A program made the translations under genes and the position numbers. This document shows, in pieces, positions 54,701 to 64,000 of a DNA stretch of 64,000 nt. Every line of letters begins with the position of its first letter. The first letter of the stretch is position 1. The stretch is from Dendrocalamus latiflorus (Eukaryota > Streptophyta > Magnoliopsida > Poales > Poaceae), in NCBI GenBank assembly GCA_017311315.1, contig CM029669.1, positions 16,217,102-16,281,101 of the forward strand. The letters are read 5' to 3'. The notes beneath the pieces were generated by a model. That model searched no databases, was not told the DNA's origin, and saw only the letters and a program-made list of their open reading frames with translations.

Positions 54701-54864
54701 GCCACCATTTCTTGAGGGATCATGTTAGCAAAGGAGATATTTGCATTAGCCACATCCGGACCGAAGATCAATTAGCGGATATATTCACCAAGCCATTAGA
54801 TGAAAACCGCTTTTGCAAGCTTAGGAGTGAATTGAATGTCTTGGATTACTCAAATGTTGCATAA
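51736..54864 (+). CDS. Copia pol: protease, integrase, reverse transcriptase, RNase H
   Basis: A single 1042-codon frame without stops. Protease DSG is at about residues 4-6 (LDSGCTQHMTGD). GAG-pre-integrase WHRRLGHVGM follows. Integrase has D in HMDLFAP, D in RSDNGSEF and E in NGVVERKNRT. RT has YVDDIIFGST, and RNase H the region of LIGYSDFDYAGC, STAEAEYV and LADIFTKPLD. The first codon in the frame is GTG; translation in this lineage normally comes from a Gag-Pol product. Here gag ends with TAA at 51693 and pol is in another frame, with about 40 bases between. So a readthrough or frameshift would be needed. All catalytic residues I can check are present. Confidence 0.93.
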   Translation: MVLDSGCTQHMTGDRKMFTTFENGSNERITFGDNSKGKVLGLGKIAISNDLSISNVFLVETLNFNLLSVAQLCDLGLICSFSKENVIISKENNNELVFKGFRFGNLYLVDFTSNDAWLKTCLIAKTSLSWLWHRRLGHVGMVQLKKLFKHDLVIGLKDVKFEKNRLCSACQAGKQVASSHPSKSIMSTSRPLELLHMDLFAPTTYKSIGGNSYCLVIVDDYSRYTCVFFLNDKSETSGIFKSFSKRAQNEFDFKIKKIRSDNGSEFKNTKVEDFCDELGIKHELSTTYIPEQNGVVERKNRTLIEMARTMLDEYNTSDKFWAEAINTACHAINRLYLHRLLKKTSYELLVGRKLNISYFRVFGCKCYILRKGVRLSKFQSRCDEGFLLGYSSNSKACRVYNEKSGLVEKSCNVQFDETNGSQEEQENLDDVCDEGLRKVMKNMQIGDIMPKEDPSSPSSSRQVEPPTSSTPSNIQVIEGEQKDQQQNNFKIHNAIVKDHPIDQILGDVSKGVQTRSRVASFCEHYSFVSSLESKLVDEALDDPDWVNAIQEELNNFAQNEVWTLVERPEEHNVIGTKWVFRNKQDENGIVVRNKARLVAQGYTQVEGLDCDETFAPVARLESIRILLAFAFSFDIKLFQMDVKSAFLNGRISELVFVEQPPGFEDSKYPNHVYKLLKALYGLKQAPRVWYERLRNFLVSNGFKIGKVDTTLFTKIIGDDFFVCQIYVDDIIFGSTNQDFCEEFGDMMSREFEMSMIGELSYFLGLHIKQNKDGTFISQTKYTKDLFKKFGIDDAKPIKTPMETNGHLDLNEGGKSVDSKLYRSMIGSLLYLTACRSDIMFSVCMCARFQASPKECHLKAVKRILRYLKHSPNIGLWYPKGAKFDLIGYSDFDYAGCKVDRKSTSGSCQFLGRSLVSWSSKKQNSVALSTAEAEYVSAGSCCAQLLWMRQTLLDYGINFDKVPLLCDNESAVKISNNPVQHSKTKHIDIRHHFLRDHVSKGDICISHIRTEDQLADIFTKPLDENRFCKLRSELNVLDYSNVA

Positions 54865-55104
54865 ACTTGTGGCAAACTTAAATGCATGCTTAATTGAGGA
54901 AGCTTGAAAGGTTGTTTGTAATTATGCTCGTATGCAAAAGTTTTTAAAAGAAAAGGGCAAAATTATTTTTTTTAAAAAAGTAATATTTTGTTCTATTTAA
55001 TGCATAATGATCCTTAATGACTTTAGTTGATTACAAAAAACTAGGGATCATTTGCATCTATTATCTCAAAATTCCATTTCGGTGAAGTTCCAGAAAAATC
55101 GGAA

Positions 55105-55735
55105 CTACCGCTGTCTTTTGCGGTACTTCCGGGGAGCGGTACTTCCGGCTGAGGAAGCGGTACTACCGCTATAAGCGGTACTACCGGCCACATTCGCGGT
55201 ACTTCCGGATCCGCATTTAAGGGGGAGCGACTGCCCGCGCCCGAGGGTTCTTCTCTGTTGGCCCCCACTCCTCTCCGGTACTTCCTCTCCACAACCGCCC
55301 GAGCCCGTACCTCTCCTCTCCTCTTTCTCTCTCTCTCACCAAAAACCTCCCAAACCGCTCCTCAGATCTTCAAATCTAGCGGCATTTTCTTCAATTCTTT
55401 GCATCAAATCAATTCCCAAGGGTTCAACTCCTCCAGTCCTTAAGGTATTTTGGATCAATCATCTCTTTTTGATCTTCATTTTTGAACCCTAGATCATGAA
55501 TAGGTCAAATCAAAATGCGGTCATTTTTTGCTATTTAATTCTGGGAAGATTGAGTATATTTGGTGTTTGAGGGTATATACAAACCTATTCCATGGATTCA
55601 ATCCAAGAAAACACCAAATGATTCATTCACATTTCCAAAACCCTAGAAACTGCCAGGAAGCGGAACTACCGCCCGACTGGTGCGGTACTACCACTGAGCG
55701 GTACTACCGGCCCAGAACGGCGGTACTACCGATTT
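55105..55735 (+). repeat. GCGGTACTACCGC motifs in the pol-ORF3 spacer
   Basis: The LTR motif family recurs outside the LTR in two clusters, about 55105-55215 and 55660-55735, flanking the leader of the third ORF (for example GCGGTACTACCGC and GCGGTACTTCCGG). Confidence 0.8.
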
Positions 55736-55826
55736 TCCTGACAGTATAGCAAATTCAATCCATTTCTTTTTAATCTAACTTGGCTATACTTCCTTAATTC
55801 TCCTAATCCTTTCTTCTTGTTTCTAG

Positions 55827-57143
55827 ATGCCTAGAACAACAGCCGCCAGCAGGAAGTCCTGTGCTTCGGGGGACTCTTCGGGCCTTCTCGCACTTACATC
55901 CCCCGAGGTGACTCAAAAGGCAGCCCAAGATAAAGGGAAGGCACCTGCTTCCGACAATGAGTCTGACTCCGGATCTGAAATGGCTTTTGATCCTCCTCTG
56001 CCTGCGAGCTCTCCCATGGAATCCTCTGAAGAAGATATAGCTGGAAGGGAGAGTCTTGAGATTGATCTCAAGAAGATCTCGCCTGATGAGTACGCTCGCC
56101 TTCGTCACACCAACCAGTATGAGTTCCCATCAAACTCAATCAATCCAAAATTCCATACCAAGTTCCAGGAGAAGATATTTGATGAGATGTATGGACCAGA
56201 TCGCCAGTTTGCAGATCATAAGTACATTAACTGGGATCATATTGACGGCATTGACAAGTATGATGGGACTTTTAGGCTATTCCAGAGAGTCAACCTTCGC
56301 CAGCTTGTGGCACTAGGACGTGACTACAATGAGGAGTTTATCCAACAGTTTTATGCTACTGTGCACGTCACTCCCGACCTTCAGCATATGACTTGGATGA
56401 TAGTGTGCACCAGATATGAGGCCACCAAGCATGAGTTTGAGATCGTCTTAGGAGCGGAGCTAAGTGCTCATGAGAAGGTATATGACAAACGCGCTCTCAA
56501 TCTTGATGCCATATATCCTTACTACAACACTGCAGAAAAATTTGTGCTTGGCAAGAATATTGGACTTCACCCTATTCCCAACTTGATCAATCACATCATC
56601 AATCATACCATTCTTCCAAAAGGTGGCAACTATGATGCCATTCGAGGCCATGTCTGGAATATCATAGACTACATTATGAAGGGGGAGAAGTTTGATGTTG
56701 TTGATGTGATATGAGGGAGATAGTCTCCTCCAAAAAATGATCGCAACAAGCGCATCAATTATGCGCCCTACATCATGGCCTTGATCGACTCCAAGTTTAA
56801 CTTTCGTGGAGGACGGGGTGGAGTGCATAAGCCATACAAGCCAAGACCGGAGCCTCCCATTCCCACTGGTCTTCGCGCTAGCCAGTCGGCAGCTCCAGGA
56901 GCAGGCTCATCTGCAGGAGCAGCAGCAGCTCAGTCACAGGAGCCTGGCCAGCCCACTCTCCAACAGATTTACTCTTCCATGCTTGAGGGTTTCTCTACTC
57001 TCAACTCCCGGATGGATAGGGTGGATGAGCGTCTGGACTCCATTGACAGCAGGTTGACCTCGCTGGATGGTCGCGTTGCAGATCTGGAGCATCCTCCATC
57101 GCCTCGTCACTACGCTCGTCGCAAGCATGCCTCTCGGGATTGA
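55827..57143 (+). pseudogene. Third ORF after pol (env position), function unknown
   Basis: The first frame (55827-56714, 295 codons) starts MPRTTAASRKSCASGDSSGL, has an acidic Ser-rich linker, then a folded-looking region with Tyr/Phe/Asp-rich motifs. A second in-frame segment (56775-57143, 122 codons) ends in a clean coiled coil of about 35 residues (heptads around MLEGFSTLNSRMDRVDERLD). Two stops (56712, 56724) separate them; two small compensating indels look like the cause. Similar ORFs occur in this position in grass Maximus/SIRE elements. No signal peptide or membrane segment is visible, so a true envelope role is unsupported. The leader has its own GC-rich and CT-rich stretch (55250-55360), possibly a separate promoter. 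Confidence 0.7.
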
Positions 57144-57618
57144 TCTCTTTTTGGTACTTGATGCCAAAGGGGGAGAAGATCTTAGCTCATCTTAGCTCTA
57201 CTTTTGGTCTTATGGGCTTATATTTATCTTGTCTTTAATGGTTATCTTGTCTTTAATGGTTGTAATGAACTTTTATGAATTCAAATTGCTTGGATGTAAT
57301 GAACCTCTTTGGTCATGAATGTTTATGCTATTATCTGTTGCTTAATTGTCTATCTACTCTCATTTGATGTCATAACCTTGTCCCGTGCATCTTGTATGAA
57401 ATGATATAATTTTTTATGCACATGTTTAGGGGGAGTTCTTTTTCTTCCTTTGGACTTTAAACGGAGATAGTTCGCGCTTCATGCTAATTTCAAATTTTTT
57501 TTATGGCTAAGAACTACTCTTATTCAAAGCCAACATAGAATATACAAGTTGTTGTCAAACAATTTGATATATTCAAAAACTTTTATCTCTCACATATCTG
57601 GGGTTGTCATCAATTACC

Positions 57619-57630
57619 AAAAAGGGGGAG
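57619..57630 (+). other. Polypurine tract
   Basis: AAAAAGGGGGAG, two bases before the 3' LTR. Similar AGGGGGAG tracts occur at about 57165 and 57428, as is common in this lineage. Confidence 0.85.
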
Positions 57631-57632
57631 AT

Positions 57633-59321
57633 TGAAAGCATCTAGACCCCTAAAAATAGTTTTGGTAATTAATGAAATCATGTGAATATGGGACTAACGT
57701 GTTTTATGAGCATGCAAAGGTTAGTATATATATGTACTACAAGATGCAAGCCAAAGGACATGTATGAAGACCAAAATTGGCTCAAGATAAAGGTATACTT
57801 AGCGTAGGATCCTTTTTATTTTTACCGGTCTTTGATGAATGGTGGAAGACCGGATTATAGGATAGATGGTCGTACCATCAAGAGGGATCTTGGCAAGTAG
57901 CTTGAAAACATGTCTCTTGAGTCATATGGATCAACATTAGAAACTTGCATTTATCAAAAATCTGTTTTAAATCAAAATATGTGCTCTGTCTGGAAGAGCG
58001 GTAGTACCGCAGTTTTGAACGTCGGAACTACCGGAGAGCGGTAGTTCCACGCCCAAATGCGGTAGTACCGGCAAGCGGAAGATCCGGTTTTGGAGCGGAT
58101 CAATTTTTCCAGAGAGCACCCTCGGTCCATCCTAGAATCTTGCGGGAACGGAAGTACCGGCTGGTTGAACGCCGGAACTACCGCAGAGAGCGGTAGTACC
58201 GCATCCTTGAGCGGTACTTCCGGATCCCGGAAGATCCGGAGAGCGAGCGGATCAACATTTCCAGAAAGCACCCTCCGGATGGAGTCCGAATTTTCCTGGA
58301 GCGGAAGTACCGGTGATTTTACCTGCGGTAGTTCCGCTTCTCAGAGCGGTACTTCCGGAGTCCGGAAGATCCGGACCCAGAGCGGATCAAGATTTCCAGA
58401 GAGCGCCAAAATTTGGGATCTTTCGGAGTTTGGCTGGAGCGGTAGTACCGCGCCGACTTTGCGGAACTACCGGCAAGCGGTAGTACCGCAAATGTCAACG
58501 GCGGAAGTACCGCGCCGCCAAATCCAACGGTCACTGCTCACGTCTGACAGAGCCGTTCTGACGCAAAGATTTGGGAGCGATAGTACCGGCCCCAGAAGGG
58601 CGGTAGTACCGCTCATCCTGATTTTTGCGGGAAATTGTGCCAAATGGCTAGTTTTGGTTGGTGGAGGCTATAAATACCCCCACCACTGCTCAAGGGTATT
58701 GTTTAAGAGACTCATTGCATATTCCTTGAGCCCAAGTGCATTCATTCCACCCATATTCTCACATTGAGGATTAAATTGAGGTGGTTTTGCAATTAATGCA
58801 ATCTTTCATTTGTTGATCCACATTGACACTAGAATTGCATTCAAGCGAACACCGGGGTTTGTTACTCTTAGTGCTTGCCGGCACTTGGACGATCCGGTGG
58901 AGGTTGGCTTGGTGATCTTCTCAAGAAGATTGTGAGAAGACCCGGCAAATTGTGAAGGTTGGAGCTCGCCTACCCGGAGCGGGAAAGAGCTACATTAGTG
59001 ATCGAGGTGTTTGGCTCAATTCGTGGAGCCGGTCCGACTCGTCCGGGCTTACCTCAACGTGGACTAGGGGAAACCGGCAAGTTTCCGATCACCACGGTAA
59101 AAACATCGGTTGTGTCTCTTGTCTCTTTAGCTCTTGTTTATTTGCTTCATTGTGATCATTTAATTGTTTAGAGCTAAGTTGGCTAAATTGTTAACTAGAA
59201 TTGCATAGGATTAATTGCTTTACATCATTGTCATTTAAATTGTGAAGAATTAATCAAGTGAACAAGAAAAATTTAAAAACCTCCTATTCACCCCCCTCTA
59301 GTCGGTATCCTTGATCCTACA
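57633..59321 (+). repeat. 3' LTR of the young Copia
   Basis: Collinear with 48020-49708 (1689 bp), TATAAATA at 58669-58676, palindromic motif cluster at about 57998-58618, ends GATCCTACA. Confidence 0.95.
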
Positions 59322-60300
59322 GGCGGCCAGCCCGAATCTGCTCGATTGCTGCCGCTTGGGTCCACGGGCGAGGAAGACGCCGACGCCGCCTATACATATG
59401 ACACTGCTGTCGTCGGCTCCGTAGGCATCGCCGTTCGCCTCCTCGTGGCGTGCCGCCACACCGGCCAGCCCCGAACGGCCGCGCACCCCGGCCACTGATC
59501 CCCGAGCGCTTAGACGTGTTTCAGCCGCCGCCGCTCCTGCACGAGCCCCAGCCGCCGCTGGTCGCACGCGCTCCGCCAGGCTCCTGCCACTGGCCACATG
59601 CGCTCCACCGGCTCCTGGCTACTGCCACTCCCGCACGAGCGTCGCCGCTACCCCGGGGAAGCCGACGCCGCCGATGCCGCTCTCGCACAAAGTGCCACCG
59701 CCCCGCACACCGCCATTCCCACCACCGCACACCGCTGATGCCGCTCCCGCACGAAGCGCCACCGGCCCACACCGCCGGTCCGCACGTAGCTCGGGCTGCC
59801 GCCAGGTGGGATGGGGTCCATGTGTTGAATGGGTCGAGATGGGCCAAAGAAAAAGAGGAAGAAGGCTGGTGCTGAAAATTTTGCAAAAAGGCTCTCCAAA
59901 TTCTAGGAATTACAAAAGGGTCCCTAGAATTGTTAGACAGGTCCCTGTTTTTGCAAAAGGGGCCTTGCAAAATTAGACGATTATGCTGAAATTTTTTTCA
60001 GAATTGAAAATTTGTGGATAAACACTTTTAACAAATTACCACCCTAATTTCTAAATTTATAATCGTTTCCTATTTTTGTAGAAATGGTCAAATTTTACAA
60101 TAAGCTACACCGTAAGTTACCGTTTGCACTTTTAATAAATTACCACTCTAATTCTATAATTTACCATTATATTTCTCTGTGTGAAAAAAATTCAAAATGT
60201 ACAATAAATTCAAAACTACCATCAATTTTTGAGTTTGAACAAGGTTTAAAATTACTACCTGCACAAGACTCTGACAACAAAAGAGGCCTACTACTACATG
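59322..60300 (+). mobile_element. Continuation of the truncated Copia leader (right of the nested insertion)
   Basis: Starts with the second GGCGG copy, remains GC-rich to about 59870, then becomes AT-rich ('ttttgcaaaaaggctctccaaattctagg'). This resembles the GC-rich-then-AT-rich leader of the minus-strand Copia at 23590-24720. No gag follows. The right limit is unknown. GC-rich open frames on both strands are not credible genes. Confidence 0.5.
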
Positions 60301-60450
60301 ATAATCTTTGAGAGGTTCTTCCCCCAGGTGAGTACACAAAACAGCATAAACATGGAATAAATTGCAGCTTACATTGCCATAGGAGCCGCTTGGTTGATGC
60401 GAACATGTTAGCTGATCTTGTACTAGAAGTCGGCAATCCTGACTGTGCTA

Positions 60451-60546
60451 GGCGGGCCAAGCATGGCATGCAACACAGCGAAGGCGAGAGTATAGTCAGG
60501 CGGGCCAAGTATGGCATGCAACGCGACGAAGGCGAGAGTGGGACAC
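60451..60546. repeat. Two tandem 48-bp units
   Basis: GGCGGGCCAAGCATGGCATG starts at 60451 and (with one change) at 60499. The two units share 'gcgaaggcgagagt' near their ends. Confidence 0.75.
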
Positions 60547-60914
60547 TCGGTGGTCAGGGAATCTGGACTTAGGGAGAACAACGTTTGGAGTGCAGCTCTC
60601 GGCCTATGAGCAGAAGCATCTCCTAGCCACCACTGCTGTCGGAGCAAGCAAGAAGCCGAGGAAGATCAAGGTTGTAGCGCCTGGTGATGATGGTGTCCTG
60701 TCCTGCTTCCCATTTCTGATAATAGTGGCGAGATGGAATTTGGGATAGATAAACCCCCTCGGCACCGATCAAATCGGACGGACGCGAGCCTAGACGCATT
60801 AAGGCTAACACGTCGATAATAGCACGATAGAATTTGCGTTCAATAAAAGAAGCACAAACTAGATCCTTCCTCATCCTCTGGGCGGTGAGCACCGTGGCCT
60901 GATTATATTCATTT
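60547..60914. other. No recognisable feature
   Basis: Mixed-composition sequence; no coding signal. Confidence 0.35.
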
Positions 60915-61110
60915 GGGGTTTGGGACTGCTCCACTCCACATTTTTCAGCTCCGCTCTATATTTTTTAGCCAAACAGGTTTAACTCCACGCACTCTATTCG
61001 AGGAAAAAAAAGGTGGAGTTGTGAGAGCACCTAAAGGGGTGCTCCACAAACTCTAGGTTTTTTGTGGAGCTGCTCCACGGTAGAGTTTGTGGAGCAGTCC
61101 CAAACACCCC
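60915..61110. mobile_element. Short MITE with GTTTGGGACTGCTCCAC ends
   Basis: GGGGTTTGGGACTGCTCCAC on the left and GTGGAGCAGTCCCAAACACC (to 61108) on the right are inverted repeats with one indel. The interior repeats GTGGAG. A TTT/TAA flank does not match, so the duplication is lost or misread. Confidence 0.65.
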
Positions 61111-61954
61111 TAAGAAGCCAAATTACCGCCAAATCGGACTCTGCTTAGGCCCCGGCCCAAATAGGTGACCACACTGGCTAGGTGGGCCATAGTCATTTTG
61201 GGCCGGCCGAGTGCTAGGCCCGCTAGCCCAACCCAATTTAGATTGCATTGGCGGACTCTGGGCGGGCTAGGCCAGTATGATCTCTAATCCGGACTTCAAT
61301 TCCTCAAACCCAAAAGATCCGGTCCATTAGTGCGTCAAATTAATCATGTTGAATCCATGCCGCGCATCATGCGATCTACGGTCTCGATAGGAAGCTATGC
61401 CAACCCCGGTACACGTGCCGCCTTCGCATTCGTCCGATACACGTGTAGCGTGGGTCCCGAGGACCCGGACTCAAAGCCTCACCTTCCCCCGTCTCCACGG
61501 AAGCAAGCGACGACCGGCAGCTGAGTCTCTCAGCTCGCCAAATCCCAACGGCCGCAAGGTTCTTTTTACTGTTGTTTTTGCTAATAACACTTAAATTCAT
61601 TATTCGTGAGAGATTACGATCAGAAATATATTTATATATAATTTTATCTGATATAGTTAAAATTAATATTATATATACTTATATTTATTTAATAGACTTC
61701 ACCTAAAAACACACCGTTTAATAGACTTCCATAAGGCATAAGCCTTAAGTGCACTGGAACACGCCTGGATCTTCGCCAATCGCCACCCGCGCGCGCGCGC
61801 CTTGCGCTCACCGCCCGCGGCCACGGCACCGCCGGCATTCGCCGCCGCCGCCGCCGCCGCCAAGAGGAAAGGCCAAGCCACCGCCGCCTCCCCTTCCTCT
61901 TCCTCGCCGTCACCGCGGCCGCCGCCGAGGTCCCGTCGCACGGCCGTCGTCGCG
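61111..61954 (+). promoter_or_regulatory. SDF2 upstream region with two G-boxes
   Basis: Two CACGTG cores lie 28 bases apart (61412-61417 and 61440-61445), about 540 and 510 bases before the ATG. TATATAT/TATATTTATTT stretches at about 61625-61690 are candidate TATA sites. From about 61785 a GC-rich leader with a (GC)n run begins. 'tttaatagacttc' is repeated at about 61690 and 61720. 61111-61320 is rich in GGCC/GGGC motifs and has no gene. Confidence 0.45.
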
Positions 61955-64000
61955 ATGGCCGCGTCCATCATCGCGCTCGCCGTCGCGCTCCTCCTCGGCG
62001 CCAGCTCCGGGGTCGACAAGGGCGTCGCCACCCCCGCGGCGGAAGAGGGGCTGGAGGTCCGCTTCCCAGACCTTAAGATCTGCGAAAAGATTGCTTCTCT
62101 TTTAATTAGGGGTTGGGTCTGATCTGGATCTGTGTGGTGTTGCAGGTGACGTACGGGAGCACGGTGAAGCTGATGCACGACAAGACGAAGCACCGGCTGC
62201 ACTCGCACGACGTGCCATACGGCTCCGGCAGTGGCCAGCAGTCCGTCACCGGCTTCCCCGAAGTCGACGACTCCAATAGCTACTGGGTGCGTCCCCATCT
62301 CGCATTCTCGCTCTCATGGTCTCATTCTGTGAATCTGTTCTGGTCCCTCCTAGTGCCTAAATTTCTGCGATCTTCCAAATCCATGTCAGATTGAGGTTCT
62401 CAAATTGATCTTCCTCTAGATTTCGCAAGCCAGGATTGGATTGGTTTGAATCGTCCGCTCTTTTTTCAGAATGCAAATGTTCTGTTCTGCCAAAATTGTT
62501 CGGAATTCAGAGTGCAAATATGTTTGTGATTGTAAAAGAAGCCAGAAAAATTGCATCGAGAATGGCAAGAGCATAGGATCTCGATGGAAATACAAATATT
62601 TAGGCATCGATTGTTCATACTGTGGAAACTGCTCACTTAGATTCGTTGGATACTTATGTAGCTATTGCTGTGATTCGTCCTTAAGAAGATGAATGGATCA
62701 CAAGAGTGACCTGATGCAACAAACATTGCACTACTGTTAGTTTCTATTTTCTCAACCTCAAAGGCCCAAACTAATGATATTTTTATCTGAAGAATTGGCA
62801 GTTACAGTTAGATATAAATATGATTGGCATTTACGTAGTCCACTACTCTGCTAAGAAGTGAGCGGAGTTCTGATGCTGTTCAACATGTACGCGTGACTTA
62901 CTTCGTACTTCTGCAGATTGTGAGGCCTACTCCAGATTCATCGGCTAAACAAGGTGATGCCATTGAAACTGGTAGTATCATCAGGTTGCAACACATGAGG
63001 ACACGGAGATGGTTACATAGCCACTTGCACGCTTCACCATTATCTGGTAACCTAGAGGTTAGTTCACTACAATTATCTCATGTGATGTTTAGTAACTGTT
63101 AATTTTGAAATTTTATAGGTCCTGCAAACTTTATTTAACTTGAAGGATTTATTAAGTTTGTAGTGATCTTCTAACTGGTTTAGCTCTCTTCAAATGAATA
63201 TCGGTGCATTATTTGATTTCTCGGTAGCCATCATGTCTTGCACTATCTAGGGAACATCTTGTGTCTACTTCATCTCGTCCTATCCATGGTAGGTGAAAAA
63301 TGATGCAGCATGTCATTCATAATGAACTCTCCTATCACAAAACAAGAAACTGCTTTTGCTCCTGTTCTTGAATCAGGTGGCCAACAATGTCTAGAATCAC
63401 TTGCAACTGACCAAGCCAAAATTGCTACTAGGCTATTTTTCTGTAGTAGGTTGTCTTGTATACCATGTAATTGCTGTTGTACTGAAGCTTGAGCATTCCT
63501 AATGTGAAAGCTAGTGGTTTCCAGTGGACCAGATCATCTTGCATTACACGCTACCTATGATCATTTCATGATTAAGGATGTTCTGAATATATCTCAAATT
63601 TTCTTACAGTGAAGTAAATTGCCATCTTTGTTATTTTTACTAAAATTGTGAGAACCTTATGTTGAGAATGCTTTGCCATGGAAGAAAACATTGTCTTATT
63701 CTATGTTTCTTTTGCATTATTTTCTCAAATTAAGTATGCGGCTATGTGCCCTGAAGCTTGGATGTGAACTTTTACAGGTTAGCTGTTTTGGTGCAGATGA
63801 ACAATCAGATACTGGTGATTATTGGAGGTGTGATTACTAACAACTTACAATATGGATGCATGCTGTTTGGCTGCTTAATTCGAATCTGTCTTGGTGGCTT
63901 TTGGTATTCTGCAGGCTAGAAATTGAGGGAAGTGGTAAGGTATGGAAACGGGATCAAAAAGTAAGACTCCGACACGTTGATACTGGAGGCTATCTGCACA
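61955..64000 (+). CDS. SDF2: SDF2 (stromal-cell-derived factor 2-like, MIR-domain ER protein), 5' part
   Basis: Predicted exons, joined by GT/AG and frame: 61955-62056 (34 codons), 62146-62286 (47), 62917-63057 (47), 63778-63827 (50 nt), and 63915 to beyond the window. The start encodes MAASIIALAVALLLGASSGV, a signal peptide. Then VTYGSTVKLMHDKTKHRLHS and HDVPYGSGSGQQSVTG, exon 3 (IVRPTPDSSAKQGDAIETGS, RLQHMRTRRWLHSHLHASPL) and exon 5 (EIEGSGKVWKRDQKVRLRHV) carry the repeated MIR signature. Plant SDF2 works in the ER lumen with ERdj3B and BiP in quality control, including of pattern-recognition receptors, and is induced by the unfolded-protein response. The start at 61955 gives the expected signal peptide. 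The last part of the last MIR repeat and any retention signal lie outside the window. Confidence 0.93.

Larger units (their letters stand above)
48020..59321 (+). mobile_element. Full-length young Copia (Maximus/SIRE-like), 11.3 kb
   Basis: The LTRs (48020-49708 and 57633-59321) are both exactly 1689 bp and collinear. I count about 19 differences (about 98.9% identity). The 5-bp duplication GGCGG is perfect (48015-48019, 59322-59326). Primer site, gag, pol, a third ORF and a polypurine tract follow in order. Pol sequence and the position of the extra ORF fit the Maximus/SIRE lineage (Opie/Ji relatives in maize). At a commonly used rate of 1.3e-8 per site per year the LTRs imply about 0.4 My. 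Gag carries a stop and a frameshift, so this copy is probably not self-sufficient. Confidence 0.95.

Noticed and set aside
59298..59976. GC-rich overlapping frames right of the young Copia
   Set aside because: Open on both strands, low complexity; better explained as retrotransposon leader.

Overview
This 64-kb window looks like nuclear DNA of a grass, probably panicoid. Its genes are intron-bearing plant genes, and the space between them is dense with nested LTR retrotransposons, Mutator-like elements (MULEs), hAT elements and MITEs typical of grass intergenic DNA. Only two genes look like ordinary host genes. One is an intronless CBL-interacting protein kinase (CIPK) at 5773-7101 (minus). 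The other is the 5' part of SDF2, an ER MIR-domain protein, at 61955-64000 (plus), which runs off the right edge.

Layout. 1-5.6 kb: a broken minus-strand MULE transposase split by a GC-rich insertion and a 468-bp fold-back element, then MITEs and a 655-bp fold-back MULE ending just past the CIPK 3' end. 7.1-17.8 kb: CIPK upstream flank, MITEs, a truncated Copia-type 5' end (LTR plus primer site) and a related solo LTR. 17.8-26.1 kb: a full-length minus-strand Copia element with 176-bp LTRs, perfect target duplication and a broken pol; a 1-kb hAT element sits 15 bp from its LTR, at the primer-binding site. 26.6-41.2 kb: a very large (about 14.5 kb) terminal-inverted-repeat element. It carries a MULE transposase, a multi-exon plant-mobile-domain (PMD) gene and four small GRF-type zinc-finger genes in two head-to-head pairs, plus internal tandem repeats. 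41.2-47.3 kb: a MITE, a hAT element with a perfect 8-bp duplication, and gene fragments (a MED28-like exon and a CIPK-type first exon). 47.3-60.3 kb: a truncated Copia into which a young 11.3-kb Copia (1689-bp LTRs, GGCGG duplication) inserted; it carries gag, an intact pol and a third ORF after pol. 60.3-64 kb: a small MITE, then the SDF2 promoter and gene.

The best candidate for something new is the 26.6-41.2 kb element. Its inverted repeats share a 31-bp palindrome and flanking motifs with the small fold-back element at 1607-2074, so the two look like a large coding member and a tiny non-coding member of one transposon group. The cargo (transposase, PMD protein, four GRF zinc fingers of which three have an open spliced frame) is arranged as a unit. 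The transposase carries an apparent frameshift and one GRF gene an in-frame stop, so this copy may be decaying. Splice sites throughout are read by eye from GT/AG signals and frame continuity and need transcript support.
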